64,000 nt of DNA from Planctomycetota bacterium (lineage in GTDB: Bacteria > Planctomycetota > UBA1135 > GCA-002686595): positions 1 to 64,000 of the forward strand of contig JACRIN010000083.1 in the NCBI GenBank assembly GCA_016220085.1. The letters are read 5' to 3'. Position 1 is the first letter of the stretch, and every line of letters begins with the position of its first letter. The notes beneath the pieces were generated by a model. That model searched no databases. It worked only from the letters and a program-made list of their open reading frames with translations, and was not told the origin of the DNA. Shown piece by piece: positions 18,637-31,391 of the stretch. A program made the position numbers and the translations under genes.

Positions 18637-21063
18637 TCACGCCTTGCGCAGATCGCCGCCGAGCTCGGTCGCCGCGCGTTCGACGCGCTGAAGGAACTTC
18701 TGCGCGTCTTGGTCGGTCAGGGTGCGCTCGTCGGACTCGAGATGGACGTGGTACGCGAGCGATTTGCGGCCTGGGCCGACGTTTGGGCCGGTGTAGACGT
18801 CGAAGAGCTCGATCGCTCCCGCCAACCCCTTCGCCGCGCGTTCGATCGCGACGCGGACGTCTTCGGCCGCGACCGCAGCCGGCAACGCGAGCGCGACGTC
18901 GAGCTTGACGCCCGGGAAGCGCGGCATCGGCCGATAGATCTTCTCGCGCACCGGCGCGGCGAGCAGCGCGTCGAGGAAAAGTGTCGCGAGCGCGACGTCG
19001 CTCTTCTGCTCGCCGACGAGCCCGAGCTCGCGCTCGACCCGCGGATCGAGCGCCGCCAGCCAGCCGAGCTCGTGCTCGCCGAGGCGGATCGCGAGCGTCT
19101 TGCCCGGGTGCAGGTACGGCGCGCCGTCGACGTGCTCGACCTTCGCGAAGGCCGGAGCCTCGAGCCGCAGCCCGAAGCACAGGTCGTCGATCGCACCGCG
19201 CAACGCCGCGAGCGCGTTGTCGTCGAAGCGCGCGTTCGCCGCCGCGGGCTCGCGCGCGACGAGCAACACGAGCTCGTGCACTTCGGCGGGCTCGCCGTTC
19301 TGCGCCGCGCACTCCGGCCGGTAGCCCTTGCCGAGCTCGAAGAGTCGCACTTCCTTCGCGTGCCGCCGATTGTGCTCGACGGTCGCCAGCAAGCTCGGCG
19401 CGACCGCGCGGCGGATCCGCGTCAGGCCCTCCGCGACCGGATTGATCACCGCGCAATGCGGCAGCTCGGCGAGACCGAGTTTGGCGAGCAGCGCGTCCGC
19501 GACAAACGAGTACCCAATCGTCTGACGGAACCGCCCGACGCCCGCGAGCCGGTCCTCGACCTTGCGCACGAGCGCGCGCCGTCGATCGACCGGCGGCGCG
19601 GCGAGCGAGCCTTCGAGCCGGTGCTCGGGCACGTTGCCGTACCGGAAGATGCGGCCGACCTCCTCGACCAGATCCTGCTCGAGCGAGATGTCCTTCGTCG
19701 CGCGGACCGACGGCACCGCGACGTCGAGCCCGCCGTGGGAGCTCGTCACGCCGAAGCCGAGGCGCGTCAGGATGCCGACGATCTCGCCGTCTGCGATCGG
19801 CGCCCCGAGGCGTTTGCGCACGATGTCCGGCCGGACGCGCACGGTGCGAGCGGGATCCTTCCAGCGCCCCGCGTCGGCGAGCGGCGCCGGCAGCACGAGG
19901 TCGGGTTGGATCGCGGAGAGCAACCTGACCAAATGGCCCGCGGCGTCGAGCGCGAGCGTCGGTGAGAGATTCTTCTCGAAGCGCGCCGACGCGTCGGTGC
20001 GCAGGCCGAGCCGCGCCGACGTGCGTCGGACGACCGCGGGTTGGAAGCTCGCGACTTCGAGCAAGAGCTCGCGCGTTTCGACCGCGACCTTGCTCTCCTC
20101 GCCGCCCATGATGCCGGCGAGCGCGACCGGCTGCTCGCCCGCGCAGATCAAGAGGTCGTCGGTCTCGAGCTTGCGTTCGACGGCGTCGAGCGTCTGCATG
20201 CGCTCGCCGGGGCGCGCCTTGCGCACGACGATCGGCCGGCCGGCGAGGCGCGTGCGATCGAACAGGTGGTTCGGTTGCCCGAGATCGAGCATCACGAAGT
20301 TCGACACGTCGACCAAAAGGTCGATCGGCCGTTGACCGACCGCGAGCAGGAGCCGACGCAACCACTCGGGACTGCGCTCGGCGCGCACGCCGTCGATCGG
20401 CAGCGCGAGGTAGCGCGGGCAATCGTCGGTCTCGACGCGCACTTCCCACGGCCGCCAGTCGCCGGTGCGCGGCAGCGAGGTGTCGAGCGCCTTCAGCGGA
20501 CGCTGGAAGATCGCCGCGAGCTCCGCGGCCATCCCGCGATGGCCCCACAGGTCCGGACGGTGCGTCACCGACTTGTTGTCGATCTCGATCACCCAATCGA
20601 CCAGGTCGAGCGCGTCCGCGACGCGCTTGCCGATCGGCGTCTCGTCGGGAAGGACCCAGATGCCGTTGTGCTCGTCGCCCAGGCCGAGCTCGCGCTCGGA
20701 GCAGATCATCCCGCACGACTCTTGCCCGCGGATCTTCGACTTCTTGATCTTGAAGTCGGCGCCGAGCGTCGTGCCGATCGTCGCGACCGCGACCTTTTGG
20801 CCGCGCGCGACGTTCGGCGCGCCGCACACGATCTGCACGAGCTCGCCCGCGCCGACGTCGACCTTGCAGATCGAGAGGTGATCGCTGTCGGGGTGCGCCG
20901 CGCGCTCGGCGACGAAACCGACGGTGACGTCGGACAACGCGGGCGCGAAACGGGCCAGGCCCTCGACCTCGCAGGTCGACAGCGTCAGGTTCGTGCGCAC
21001 GTCCTCCGGCGAGATGCCGGCGAGATCGACGTGCCGTTGGAGCCAGCGGTACGAGAGGTGCAT
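18637..21063 (-). CDS. pheT: Phenylalanyl-tRNA synthetase beta subunit
   Basis: MHLSYRWLQRHVDLAGISPEDVRTNLTLSTCEVEGL...CGAPNVARGQKV...FDVYTGPNVGPGRKSLAYHVHLESDERTLTDQDAQ. Confidence 0.97.
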   Translation of the reverse strand: MHLSYRWLQRHVDLAGISPEDVRTNLTLSTCEVEGLARFAPALSDVTVGFVAERAAHPDSDHLSICKVDVGAGELVQIVCGAPNVARGQKVAVATIGTTLGADFKIKKSKIRGQESCGMICSERELGLGDEHNGIWVLPDETPIGKRVADALDLVDWVIEIDNKSVTHRPDLWGHRGMAAELAAIFQRPLKALDTSLPRTGDWRPWEVRVETDDCPRYLALPIDGVRAERSPEWLRRLLLAVGQRPIDLLVDVSNFVMLDLGQPNHLFDRTRLAGRPIVVRKARPGERMQTLDAVERKLETDDLLICAGEQPVALAGIMGGEESKVAVETRELLLEVASFQPAVVRRTSARLGLRTDASARFEKNLSPTLALDAAGHLVRLLSAIQPDLVLPAPLADAGRWKDPARTVRVRPDIVRKRLGAPIADGEIVGILTRLGFGVTSSHGGLDVAVPSVRATKDISLEQDLVEEVGRIFRYGNVPEHRLEGSLAAPPVDRRRALVRKVEDRLAGVGRFRQTIGYSFVADALLAKLGLAELPHCAVINPVAEGLTRIRRAVAPSLLATVEHNRRHAKEVRLFELGKGYRPECAAQNGEPAEVHELVLLVAREPAAANARFDDNALAALRGAIDDLCFGLRLEAPAFAKVEHVDGAPYLHPGKTLAIRLGEHELGWLAALDPRVERELGLVGEQKSDVALATLFLDALLAAPVREKIYRPMPRFPGVKLDVALALPAAVAAEDVRVAIERAAKGLAGAIELFDVYTGPNVGPGRKSLAYHVHLESDERTLTDQDAQKFLQRVERAATELGGDLRKA

Positions 21064-22124
21064 CAGAACTGCTCCAGGAAACGCAGGTCGCCGGACAGGA
21101 GGAGGCGCACGTCGTCGATGCCGTAGCGCAGCATCACCAGGCGCGAGAGCCCGAGGCCGAACGCGAAGCCGCTCCATTCCTCCGGATCGAGCCCGCACTC
21201 CTTCAGCACGTTCGGGTGCACCAGGCCGCAAGGCAGGAGCTCGATCCAAGTGCTGCGCTTGCAGACGCTGCAGCCTTCCTTGCAGAACGGACAGCGCGCG
21301 TCGAGCTCGAAGCCGGGCTCGACGAACGGGAAGTACCCCGGGCGCAGACGGATCTCGATCTCGCGGCCGAACACGCCGCGCAAGAGCGTCTTCATCGCGC
21401 CGATCAGGTGACCGACGGAGATGTCCTTGCCGACGACCAGGCCCTCCATCTGATGGAACGTGTGCTCGTGGGATGCGTCGGTCGTTTCCTGACGGAACAC
21501 CTTGCCGGGCACGATCGCGCGGAACGGCGGCGCGAAGCGGCCGGCGCGGACCTCCTCGGCGAGCCGCTTCAGGCCGCGCGCTTGCACCGCGGACGTGTGC
21601 GTGCGCAACACGAGCTTGCCCTCGGGATCGAGGCGGAACGTGTCCTGCATGTCGCGCGCCGGGTGGTCGCGCGGGATGTTGAGCGCCTCGAAGTTGTGGT
21701 AGTCGGTCTCGATCTCCGGGCCGTCGAGCACGACGTAGCCCATCGACGTGAAGAGATCCTCGAGCTCGCGCGTCACGGCGACCAGCGGATGCAACCCGCC
21801 GCGCGCGGCGCGCTGACCGGGAAGCGTCGCATCGAAGCCGGAGCCGGCGCGCTCGCGTTCCATCGCGCGCGTCGCGAGACGCTCACGCGCTTCGGCGAGC
21901 GCGAGCGTGATCGCTCCCTTCAGCTCGTTCGCGCGCTTGCCGGCGAGCGGACGCTCGGGCCCCGGCAGCGTCGGGATCGCGGCGAGCAGCGCGGCGACCA
22001 CGCCGCCCTTGTCGAGCGTCTCGCGTTCGACCTGGCGCAGGACGTCTTCTGCGCTCTCCTGCGACTCCGCGGCGGCGATGCGCGCACGAATTGGTTCGAA
22101 CAAGGACTCAAGCGTCTCGGTCAT
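21063..22124 (-). CDS. pheS: Phenylalanyl-tRNA synthetase alpha subunit
   Basis: MTETLESLFEPIRARI...HPLVAVTRELEDLFTSMGYVVLDGPEIETDYHNFEALNIPRDHPARDMQDTF...GFAFGLGLSRLVMLRYGIDDVR. Confidence 0.98.
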   Translation of the reverse strand: MTETLESLFEPIRARIAAAESQESAEDVLRQVERETLDKGGVVAALLAAIPTLPGPERPLAGKRANELKGAITLALAEARERLATRAMERERAGSGFDATLPGQRAARGGLHPLVAVTRELEDLFTSMGYVVLDGPEIETDYHNFEALNIPRDHPARDMQDTFRLDPEGKLVLRTHTSAVQARGLKRLAEEVRAGRFAPPFRAIVPGKVFRQETTDASHEHTFHQMEGLVVGKDISVGHLIGAMKTLLRGVFGREIEIRLRPGYFPFVEPGFELDARCPFCKEGCSVCKRSTWIELLPCGLVHPNVLKECGLDPEEWSGFAFGLGLSRLVMLRYGIDDVRLLLSGDLRFLEQF

Positions 22125-22182
22125 CGTGCGTTCCGGCGTGGTCTCGTTGGGGTGCGTCGGGCTTCGAGTGCGTTTCCGAAGC

Positions 22183-22213
22183 ACGAACGGCCCGGGAGGC
22201 CCGGGCCGTTCGT
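22183..22213 (-). terminator. Perfect 14-bp stem / 3-nt loop hairpin between rplT and pheS (terminator/attenuator candidate)
   Basis: acgaacggcccggg-agg-cccgggccgttcgt read directly; no U-tract. Confidence 0.55.
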
Positions 22214-22239
22214 CGATTCCGAGGTCGGCGCGTCCCGAG

Positions 22240-22596
22240 TCAGGCGCGCGCGGCCTTCGCTTCCTCGCAAACGCGATCGAACGCCGCGGCGTCGTGGATC
22301 GCGAGCTCGGCGAGTTGCTTGCGGTTCAGTTGGATGTTCGCCTTGTGGACGCCATCGATGAACGCGGAGTAGGTCATGCCACGCAGCCGGGCCGCCGCGG
22401 AGACGCGGACGATCCAGAGCGCGCGGAACTCACGCTTCTTCTGCCGGCGGTCGCGGGTCGAGAACGCCCACGCGCGCAGCAGGGTTTCCGTGGCCGTACG
22501 CCACAGCTTCGAACGTCCACCCCAGTAGCCCTTGGCTTGCTTGAGGCGCCGATTTTTCTTCTGCCGCAGAGCGGCACCGTTGCTCACACGAACCAT
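22240..22596 (-). CDS. rplT: 50S ribosomal protein L20
   Basis: MVRVSNGAALRQKKNRRLKQAKGYWGGRSKLWRTATETLLRAWAFSTRDRRQKKREFRALWIVRVSAAAR. Confidence 0.98.
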   Translation of the reverse strand: MVRVSNGAALRQKKNRRLKQAKGYWGGRSKLWRTATETLLRAWAFSTRDRRQKKREFRALWIVRVSAAARLRGMTYSAFIDGVHKANIQLNRKQLAELAIHDAAAFDRVCEEAKAARA

Positions 22597-22609
22597 GGTC
22601 TCGTCGCTC

Positions 22610-22798
22610 CTACATCATCTTGCTGATCAACTCGGACCAGGTGTCGTTGAGGACCAAGCGACGGCGCAGGCGTCGGCTGGTCTTCCCTTTGAAGACCGCG
22701 TGACCGTGGCCGCGACCGGAGCGCGAGCAGACGGCCTTGCCGTTCTTCGACATGCGGAAGCGTTTCTTGACCGCTCCCTTCGACTTCATCTTCGGCAT
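22610..22798 (-). CDS. rpmI: 50S ribosomal protein L35
   Basis: MPKMKSKGAVKKRFRMSKNGKAVCSRSGRGHGHAVFKGKTSRRLRRR. Confidence 0.97.
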   Translation of the reverse strand: MPKMKSKGAVKKRFRMSKNGKAVCSRSGRGHGHAVFKGKTSRRLRRRLVLNDTWSELISKMM

Positions 22799-23048
22799 TG
22801 GGGGGACCCTTGCGAAGCACCAACCGGCTCCGAGCCCGCTCCGACGACGCCGTCGAGACCGCGGGCCCGGCATTGGGGCCGGGCGGCTGGAAAAGGCCAA
22901 GACGATAGCGTCCGAAACCGCTCTGCGCCAGCCGGCGACGCCACGCGATCGCGCGGCCGTCGCGCCGAAGTCGATCCGCGGACGATCCGAGGTCGCGTCG
23001 CGGTCACTCGGAGTCGCTGGGGTCCGCCGAAAAACGCGGCGGCGCCCC

Positions 23049-23561
23049 CTAGCGGTGGGCGATCAGCATCGTCATCCGCTTGCCGAGCAGCTTCGGCGAC
23101 GACTCGATCTTGCCGAGCTCGCCCATCCCCGCGACGACCGCGTCCATCACGCGGTGGCCCATCTCGGGGTGCTCCATCTGGCGGCCGCGGAACACGCAGA
23201 CCACTTGGACCTTGTGACCTTCCTCGAGGAAGCGACGGCCCTGCTCGATGCGGTAGTCCAGGTCGTGCTGGTGCATCGCCGGACGCACGCGGAGCTCCTT
23301 GAGCTGGCCGCCATGGTGGTGGCCCTTGGCGCTCTCGCGCTCCTTCTTCTTCTGCTGATAGCGGAACTTGCCGTAGTCGAGGATGCGGCACACCGGCGGC
23401 ACCGCGGTCGGCGAAACCTCGACGAGGTCGAGCCCGGCTTCCTCGGCGCGACGACGTGCGTCATCGGTCGACACGACGCCGACTTGCTCGCCGGTGTGAT
23501 CGATCAGGCGTACCTGCGGGACGCGGATACCACGGTTGACGCGGAAGTTGCGCTCTGACAC
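23049..23561 (-). CDS. infC: Translation initiation factor IF-3 (GTG start proposed)
   Basis: SERNFRVNRGIRVPQVRLIDHTGEQVGVVSTDDARRRAEEAGLDLVEVSPTAVPPVCRILDYGKFRYQQ; AGGAG upstream of GTG at 23561. Confidence 0.96.
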   Translation of the reverse strand: MSERNFRVNRGIRVPQVRLIDHTGEQVGVVSTDDARRRAEEAGLDLVEVSPTAVPPVCRILDYGKFRYQQKKKERESAKGHHHGGQLKELRVRPAMHQHDLDYRIEQGRRFLEEGHKVQVVCVFRGRQMEHPEMGHRVMDAVVAGMGELGKIESSPKLLGKRMTMLIAHR

Positions 23562-23669
23562 GAAGCTCCTACTGAAGCGGTTGAGAAGACGGAAGCGTGC
23601 TCGGCCCTGAACTGGAGACCGCGCCAAGAATAGATCGGTTGCGGAGATTCCGCCACTCGCGCGGAAGTC

Positions 23670-25445
23670 TCACGGCTTCGGGTCCGGCTCGGTCACCGTC
23701 CGGATGTGGACCTCGGTGAGCTGCTCCGGGGCGACGATCGACGGCGCGTCGCACATCAGGTCGGTCGCCGACGCCGTCTTCGGGAAGGCGATCACCTCGC
23801 GGATGTTGTCCAAACCGAGGGTGAGCGCCGAAATGCGGTCGAGGCCGAGCGCGAAACCCGCGTGCGGCGGGGCGCCAAAGGAGAGTGCTTCGAGCAGGAA
23901 CCCGAACTTGCGCTGACGCTCCTCGGGCCCGATGCCGAGGATCTCGAAGATGCGCTGCTGCACGTCGGCGCGGTGGATCCGGACGGATCCGGAGCCCAGC
24001 TCCCAGCCGTTCAGGACCAGGTCGTAGGCGCGGCTCGAGAGCTTGCCGAGATCCGGCGTCGGACCGCCCAGGGTCCAGTCGACCGGCGCGGTGAACGGGT
24101 GGTGCGCGGAGAACCAGCGCTTCGAATCCTCGTCCCATTCGAACATCGGGAAGCTGGTCACCCAGGTGAAGCGCCATTCTCCTTGCTTGGCGAGGCCGAA
24201 CTTCCGCCCGAGCTGATTGCGCAGGTCGCCGAGCACCTTGCGGACGATCGCCTCGCGGTCGGCGACGAACAGGAGCGTGTCGCCGTCGCCGGCGCCCGTG
24301 AGCTTCATCAAGCCCTCGGCGGCACCCGGCGCGGCGCAGAACTTCGCGAGCGGGCCCGCGCCGCCCGACTTCTCCGCCTTCCACCAGGCGAGCCCTTTCG
24401 CGCCGACGCCCTTCGCGTGCTCTTCGAGCCCGGTGACGTCCTTGCGAGAGAGCGCATGCGCGGCCGGCACGACGATGCCCATCACGCGGCCGCCGGACGC
24501 GAGCGCGTTGCGGAAGACCTGGAACTCGCACGTCTCGGCCCACGCCTTCGCGTCGACGAGCTCGAGTCCGAAGCGCAGGTCCGGCTTGTCGACGCCGAAA
24601 CGCTCCATCGACTCGTCCCACGACATGCGCGCGAACGGCACGGCGATCTCGACGCCGCAGGCTTCGCGCATCGTCGCTTGCATCACGCGCTCCCACACGC
24701 CGAAGATGTCCTCTTCGTCGACGAAGGACATCTCCATGTCGAGCTGCGTGAACTCGGGCTGACGATCGGCGCGCAAGTCCTCGTCGCGGAAGCAGCGCGC
24801 GACCTGGAAGTACTTGTCGTAGCCCGCGACCATCAGGATCTGCTTGAAGATCTGCGGCGACTGCGGGAGCGCGTAGAACTCGCCCGGATGCACGCGGCTC
24901 GGCACGAGGTAGTCGCGCGCGCCCTCGGGCGTCGCTTTGGTCAGGATCGGCGTCTCGATGTCGAGGAAGCCCTCGCGCTCGAACGCGCGGCGCATCGACT
25001 GGATGAAGCGCGAGCGATGAATCAGGTTGCGCTGCAGATTGGCGCGGCGCAGGTCGAGGTAGCGGTAGCGCAGGCGCGTGTCCAACGCGGTGTCGAGCTG
25101 CTCCTCGATCGGGAACGGCGGCACCGGCGACGCGGAGAGCACCTCGACGTACTCGACCAGCACTTCGACCTCACCGGTCGATCGCTCGCGATTGATGTTC
25201 GAGCCTTCGCGCGCGGAGACCTTGCCGCGCACCGACAGCACGTACTCGGGCCCGAGCTTGGTGTCGCCGAGCACCGCCTGAGACAGCACGATCTGCGTCA
25301 CGCCGTAGCGATCGCGCAGGTCGAGGAAGTAGATGCCGCCGTGGTCTCGCCGGGCTTGCACCCAGCCGTTCAGCACGACGGTTTGGCCCGCGTGAGTCGC
25401 TCGCAGCTCGCCGCAGGTGTGCGTGCGCTTCCAGGAGGCCGTCAT
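23670..25445 (-). CDS. aspS: Aspartyl-tRNA synthetase
   Basis: HTCGELRATHAGQTVVLNGWVQARRDHGGIYFLDLRDRYGVTQIV...FRDEDLRADRQPEFTQLDMEMSF...FALGLDRISALTLGLDNIREVIAFPKT. Confidence 0.98.
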   Translation of the reverse strand: MTASWKRTHTCGELRATHAGQTVVLNGWVQARRDHGGIYFLDLRDRYGVTQIVLSQAVLGDTKLGPEYVLSVRGKVSAREGSNINRERSTGEVEVLVEYVEVLSASPVPPFPIEEQLDTALDTRLRYRYLDLRRANLQRNLIHRSRFIQSMRRAFEREGFLDIETPILTKATPEGARDYLVPSRVHPGEFYALPQSPQIFKQILMVAGYDKYFQVARCFRDEDLRADRQPEFTQLDMEMSFVDEEDIFGVWERVMQATMREACGVEIAVPFARMSWDESMERFGVDKPDLRFGLELVDAKAWAETCEFQVFRNALASGGRVMGIVVPAAHALSRKDVTGLEEHAKGVGAKGLAWWKAEKSGGAGPLAKFCAAPGAAEGLMKLTGAGDGDTLLFVADREAIVRKVLGDLRNQLGRKFGLAKQGEWRFTWVTSFPMFEWDEDSKRWFSAHHPFTAPVDWTLGGPTPDLGKLSSRAYDLVLNGWELGSGSVRIHRADVQQRIFEILGIGPEERQRKFGFLLEALSFGAPPHAGFALGLDRISALTLGLDNIREVIAFPKTASATDLMCDAPSIVAPEQLTEVHIRTVTEPDPKP

Positions 25446-25452
25446 GGCCGCC

Positions 25453-25896
25453 TCAACTGCGCACTCGATCGCGCGAGCCGTACTCGAGCACCTTCAAGCG
25501 CATCAGCGCGCGCCGCAGCGCGCCTTCCGCCCGAAGTTGATCGAAGGCTTCCGTCGCGGTCGCCGCCTCGCCTTTGTGCGCCAACCGCTCTCTCGCGCGC
25601 TGCTCGGCTTCGCGAGCCCGCTTCTCGTCGATCTCCCCCGCCGTTTCGCCGGCCTCGGAGACGACGCGCAACAGGTTGTCGCGCACCTCGGCGAAGCCCT
25701 CGGACACGAAGAGCACCTGCTCGCCGGACCGGCCGCGGTAACGCAGCACGCCGGCCTGCAGCGCCGCGACCATCGGCGCGTGACGCGGCAGAATGCCCAT
25801 CGATCCGTCGAGCGCCGGGATTTGCACGGACTCGACCGGCTCGTCGACGACGATTCGGTTGGGCGTGATGACGCGCAGGGTGAACTCGCCGGCCAT
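25453..25896 (-). CDS. atpC: F1 ATP synthase epsilon subunit
   Basis: FTLRVITPNRIVVDEPVESVQIPALDGSMGILPRHAPMVAAL; position in operon. Confidence 0.95.
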   Translation of the reverse strand: MAGEFTLRVITPNRIVVDEPVESVQIPALDGSMGILPRHAPMVAALQAGVLRYRGRSGEQVLFVSEGFAEVRDNLLRVVSEAGETAGEIDEKRAREAEQRARERLAHKGEAATATEAFDQLRAEGALRRALMRLKVLEYGSRDRVRS

Positions 25897-25902
25897 GAAT
25901 CC

Positions 25903-28252
<2,350 letters not shown>

Positions 28253-28256
28253 GGTG

Positions 28257-29825
28257 CTAGCTCACGAACTGTTTCTTGACGGCCGCGATCGCCTTGTCGA
28301 GCGTCGCCTTCGCGGCGTCCGACACGTTCTTCGTCTCGAGGATGCCCGCGCCGACTTCCGGGTGCGTGTCCGCGACGTACGAAAGGAAGGCCTTCTCGAA
28401 CTCGGCGAGCTTCTTGGTCGGGAAGTCGTCGAGCGAACCGGACGTGCCGGCGTAGATGACCATGATCTGCTTCTCGACCGGCACCGGGACGTACTGGCCC
28501 TGCTTGAGCAGCTCGACGAGCTTCTCACCGCGCGTCAGCGCCGACTGAGTCGCCTTGTCGAGGTCCGAGCCGAACTGCGCGAAGGCCTGCAGCTCGCGGT
28601 ACTGCGCGAGGTTGATGCGCAAGCCGCCCGCGATCTTCTTCATCGCCGGGATCTGCGCGGAACCACCGACGCGTGACACCGAGACGCCGACGTTCACCGC
28701 GGGACGGACGCCTGAGTTGAACAGGTTGGACTCGAGGAAGATCTGACCGTCGGTGATCGAGATCACGTTGGTCGGGATGTACGCCGAAACGTCGCCTTCC
28801 TGGGTTTCGACCACCGGAAGCGCGGTCAGCGAACCGCCGCCCGCCTTGTAGCGAGGGTTGTTCTTGTGCGCGTCGCGCGAGAGCTTCGCCGCGCGCTCCA
28901 GCAGACGGCTGTGGAGGTTGAACACGTCGCCGGGGAACGCTTCGCGGCCCGGAGGACGGCGCAGGAGCAGCATGACTTGGCGGTACGCGAGCGCTTGCTT
29001 GTACAAGTCGTCGTACATGATGACGACGTGGCGGCCTTCGTCGCGGAAGCGCTCGCCCATCGTGCAGCCGCCGTACGCCGCGAGGTACTGCATCGACGCT
29101 TCGTCGGTCGCGCTCGCCGACACGACGATCGTGTACGGCATCGCGCCCGCGAGTTCGAGCCGGCGCACGACGTCGACCACCGTCGACTGCTTCTGCCCCA
29201 TCGCGACGTAGATGCAGATCACCTGCTCGGGGTTCTTCGGATCCCCGCCGCCGGTGGTCTTCTGGTTGATGATCGTGTCGATCAAGAGCGCCGTCTTGCC
29301 GGTCTGACGGTCGCCGATCACGAGCTCGCGCTGGCCGCGGCCGATCGGGATCATCGCGTCGATGGCCTTGATGCCGGTTTGCAGCGGTTGCTTGACCGGC
29401 TCGCGCTCGACGACGTTCGGCGCCGGCTGCTCGATCGGGAGGTAGTCCGACGCGGTGACCGCGAGCGGTCCCTTGCCGTCGAGCGGGTCGCCGAGCGCGT
29501 TGACGACGCGGCCGAGCAGCGCCGGGCCCGTCGGCACCGAGATGATGCGGCCGGTGGTCTTGACGCGGTCGCCTTCCTTCACCTTCGTGGCGTCGCCGAG
29601 GAGCACGCAGCCGACGTTGTCCTCTTCGAGGTTCAACGCCACGCCGCGGACTCCGCCCGCGAACTCCAGGAGCTCGTTCATCATGCAGTCGTCGAGCCCG
29701 TACACGCGAGCCACGCCGTCACCGACGGTGAGCACGGTGCCCACGCCCTGGAGCTTGGTGTTGCCTTGGTAGTTCTCGATCTCGCGCTTGAGGATCGAGG
29801 TCACTTCGGCCGGTCGGAGGTCCAT
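28257..29825 (-). CDS. atpA: F1 ATP synthase alpha subunit
   Basis: [19 protein letters not shown]...[18 protein letters not shown]...[37 protein letters not shown]. Confidence 0.99.
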   Translation of the reverse strand: MDLRPAEVTSILKREIENYQGNTKLQGVGTVLTVGDGVARVYGLDDCMMNELLEFAGGVRGVALNLEEDNVGCVLLGDATKVKEGDRVKTTGRIISVPTGPALLGRVVNALGDPLDGKGPLAVTASDYLPIEQPAPNVVEREPVKQPLQTGIKAIDAMIPIGRGQRELVIGDRQTGKTALLIDTIINQKTTGGGDPKNPEQVICIYVAMGQKQSTVVDVVRRLELAGAMPYTIVVSASATDEASMQYLAAYGGCTMGERFRDEGRHVVIMYDDLYKQALAYRQVMLLLRRPPGREAFPGDVFNLHSRLLERAAKLSRDAHKNNPRYKAGGGSLTALPVVETQEGDVSAYIPTNVISITDGQIFLESNLFNSGVRPAVNVGVSVSRVGGSAQIPAMKKIAGGLRINLAQYRELQAFAQFGSDLDKATQSALTRGEKLVELLKQGQYVPVPVEKQIMVIYAGTSGSLDDFPTKKLAEFEKAFLSYVADTHPEVGAGILETKNVSDAAKATLDKAIAAVKKQFVS

Positions 29826-29870
29826 CTGAGTTACCTGACGATTCGTGGGGAAGTCGAGGAGAGGGGTGGA

Positions 29871-30419
29871 TCAGTTCGAGTTCAGGCGCGCGGCCATCAT
29901 CTGCGCGCGCAAGGCGTCGAGGCGCCCTTGCGCCGACGCATCGATCATGCGGTTCTCGACCACGACGCGCGCGCCGGCGAGCAACGCCGGCTCGACGCGG
30001 TTGGTGAGGAGGATTTGCTTCTTGAAGAACGGCGTCAGCGCCGTGGCGATCTCGGCCAAGTCCGCGGGGGAGAGAGCGCGCGCCGATTCGACCTCGCCCT
30101 CGACCGCGCCGCGCTCGCGCAGCACGAACCGGCGATACGCGATCGCGAGCTCGGGCAGGATCGAGAGACGCTGCTTGTCGGCGAGCAGCCGCAGGAAGTT
30201 CTGCGTCAGCGCGTGGCAGGAGGCGCCGAGGAGGTCGAGGTGCTTCCGCTTCTCCGCGTGGGCGACGCGTGCATCGGCGAAGTACGCGCGAACGCTCGGT
30301 TCGGCGAACTCGACTCCGATGCGCTCGACGTCGCGATCGATCTCGGCGGCGGCGCCCTTCTCGCGTGAAAGCTCGAAGAGCGCGCCGGCGAAGCGGACGG
30401 TGACGGGACTGGTATTCAC
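29871..30419 (-). CDS. atpH: F1 ATP synthase delta subunit
   Basis: ATP synthase delta-like sequence, position between atpF and atpA. Confidence 0.9.
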   Translation of the reverse strand: MNTSPVTVRFAGALFELSREKGAAAEIDRDVERIGVEFAEPSVRAYFADARVAHAEKRKHLDLLGASCHALTQNFLRLLADKQRLSILPELAIAYRRFVLRERGAVEGEVESARALSPADLAEIATALTPFFKKQILLTNRVEPALLAGARVVVENRMIDASAQGRLDALRAQMMAARLNSN

Positions 30420-30447
30420 CTGAGACGGACTCCTCTAGTGCCGCGGA

Positions 30448-30978
30448 CTACTTCCGCTGCCCGACCATGTCGCGGACCATGCGTCGATCGTCCTCGCTGC
30501 CGACGTTGCGACCGATCACGCGGCCCGCGGCCTGGATCGTGAGGTCGACCACTTCCTCGCGGATGGCGGCGACCGCCTTCTCGCGCTCGGCTTGGATCGT
30601 CCGACGCGCGGACTCCTCCAGCTCCTTGGCCCTGGCCTCGGCGGCGCCGATCAGCTCTCGCTCGCGGACTTCGGCGCGCGCGCGCGCCTCGGTCACGAGC
30701 TTGAGCGATTCGGCACGGGCTTCCTCGAGCTTCTTCGCCACTTCGGCTTGCGCCTTCTGGGCTTCGCTCGAGGCGCGCTCGGCGGCGACGATCGCGGCGT
30801 TCGCGCGGTCGTCGCGAGCTTCGAGCGCGGCCGTGATCGGGCCCATCACCATTTTCCAGATCGGCACGAGCGCCGCGACGAAGATGATGATGGTCCAGAA
30901 CAGGCCGCCGCCGCCCGAGAGGTCGAGCGGGTTGAACCCGCCGCCTTCGGACACGAGAGCGATCGTCGACATGGTCAT
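30448..30978 (-). CDS. atpF: Fo ATP synthase b subunit
   Basis: LFWTIIIFVAALVPIWKMVMGPITAALEARDDRANAAIVAAERASSEAQKAQAEV; N-terminal TM, long charged helix, SD before ATG. Confidence 0.94.
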   Translation of the reverse strand: MTMSTIALVSEGGGFNPLDLSGGGGLFWTIIIFVAALVPIWKMVMGPITAALEARDDRANAAIVAAERASSEAQKAQAEVAKKLEEARAESLKLVTEARARAEVRERELIGAAEARAKELEESARRTIQAEREKAVAAIREEVVDLTIQAAGRVIGRNVGSEDDRRMVRDMVGQRK

Positions 30979-31055
30979 GACGGACTCCTGGGGTGGGACG
31001 CAGGCCGACGGAGCGACGCTCCCCCGGCTCGGACGCCCCGACTCGGACTCTCGGG

Positions 31056-31391
<336 letters not shown>

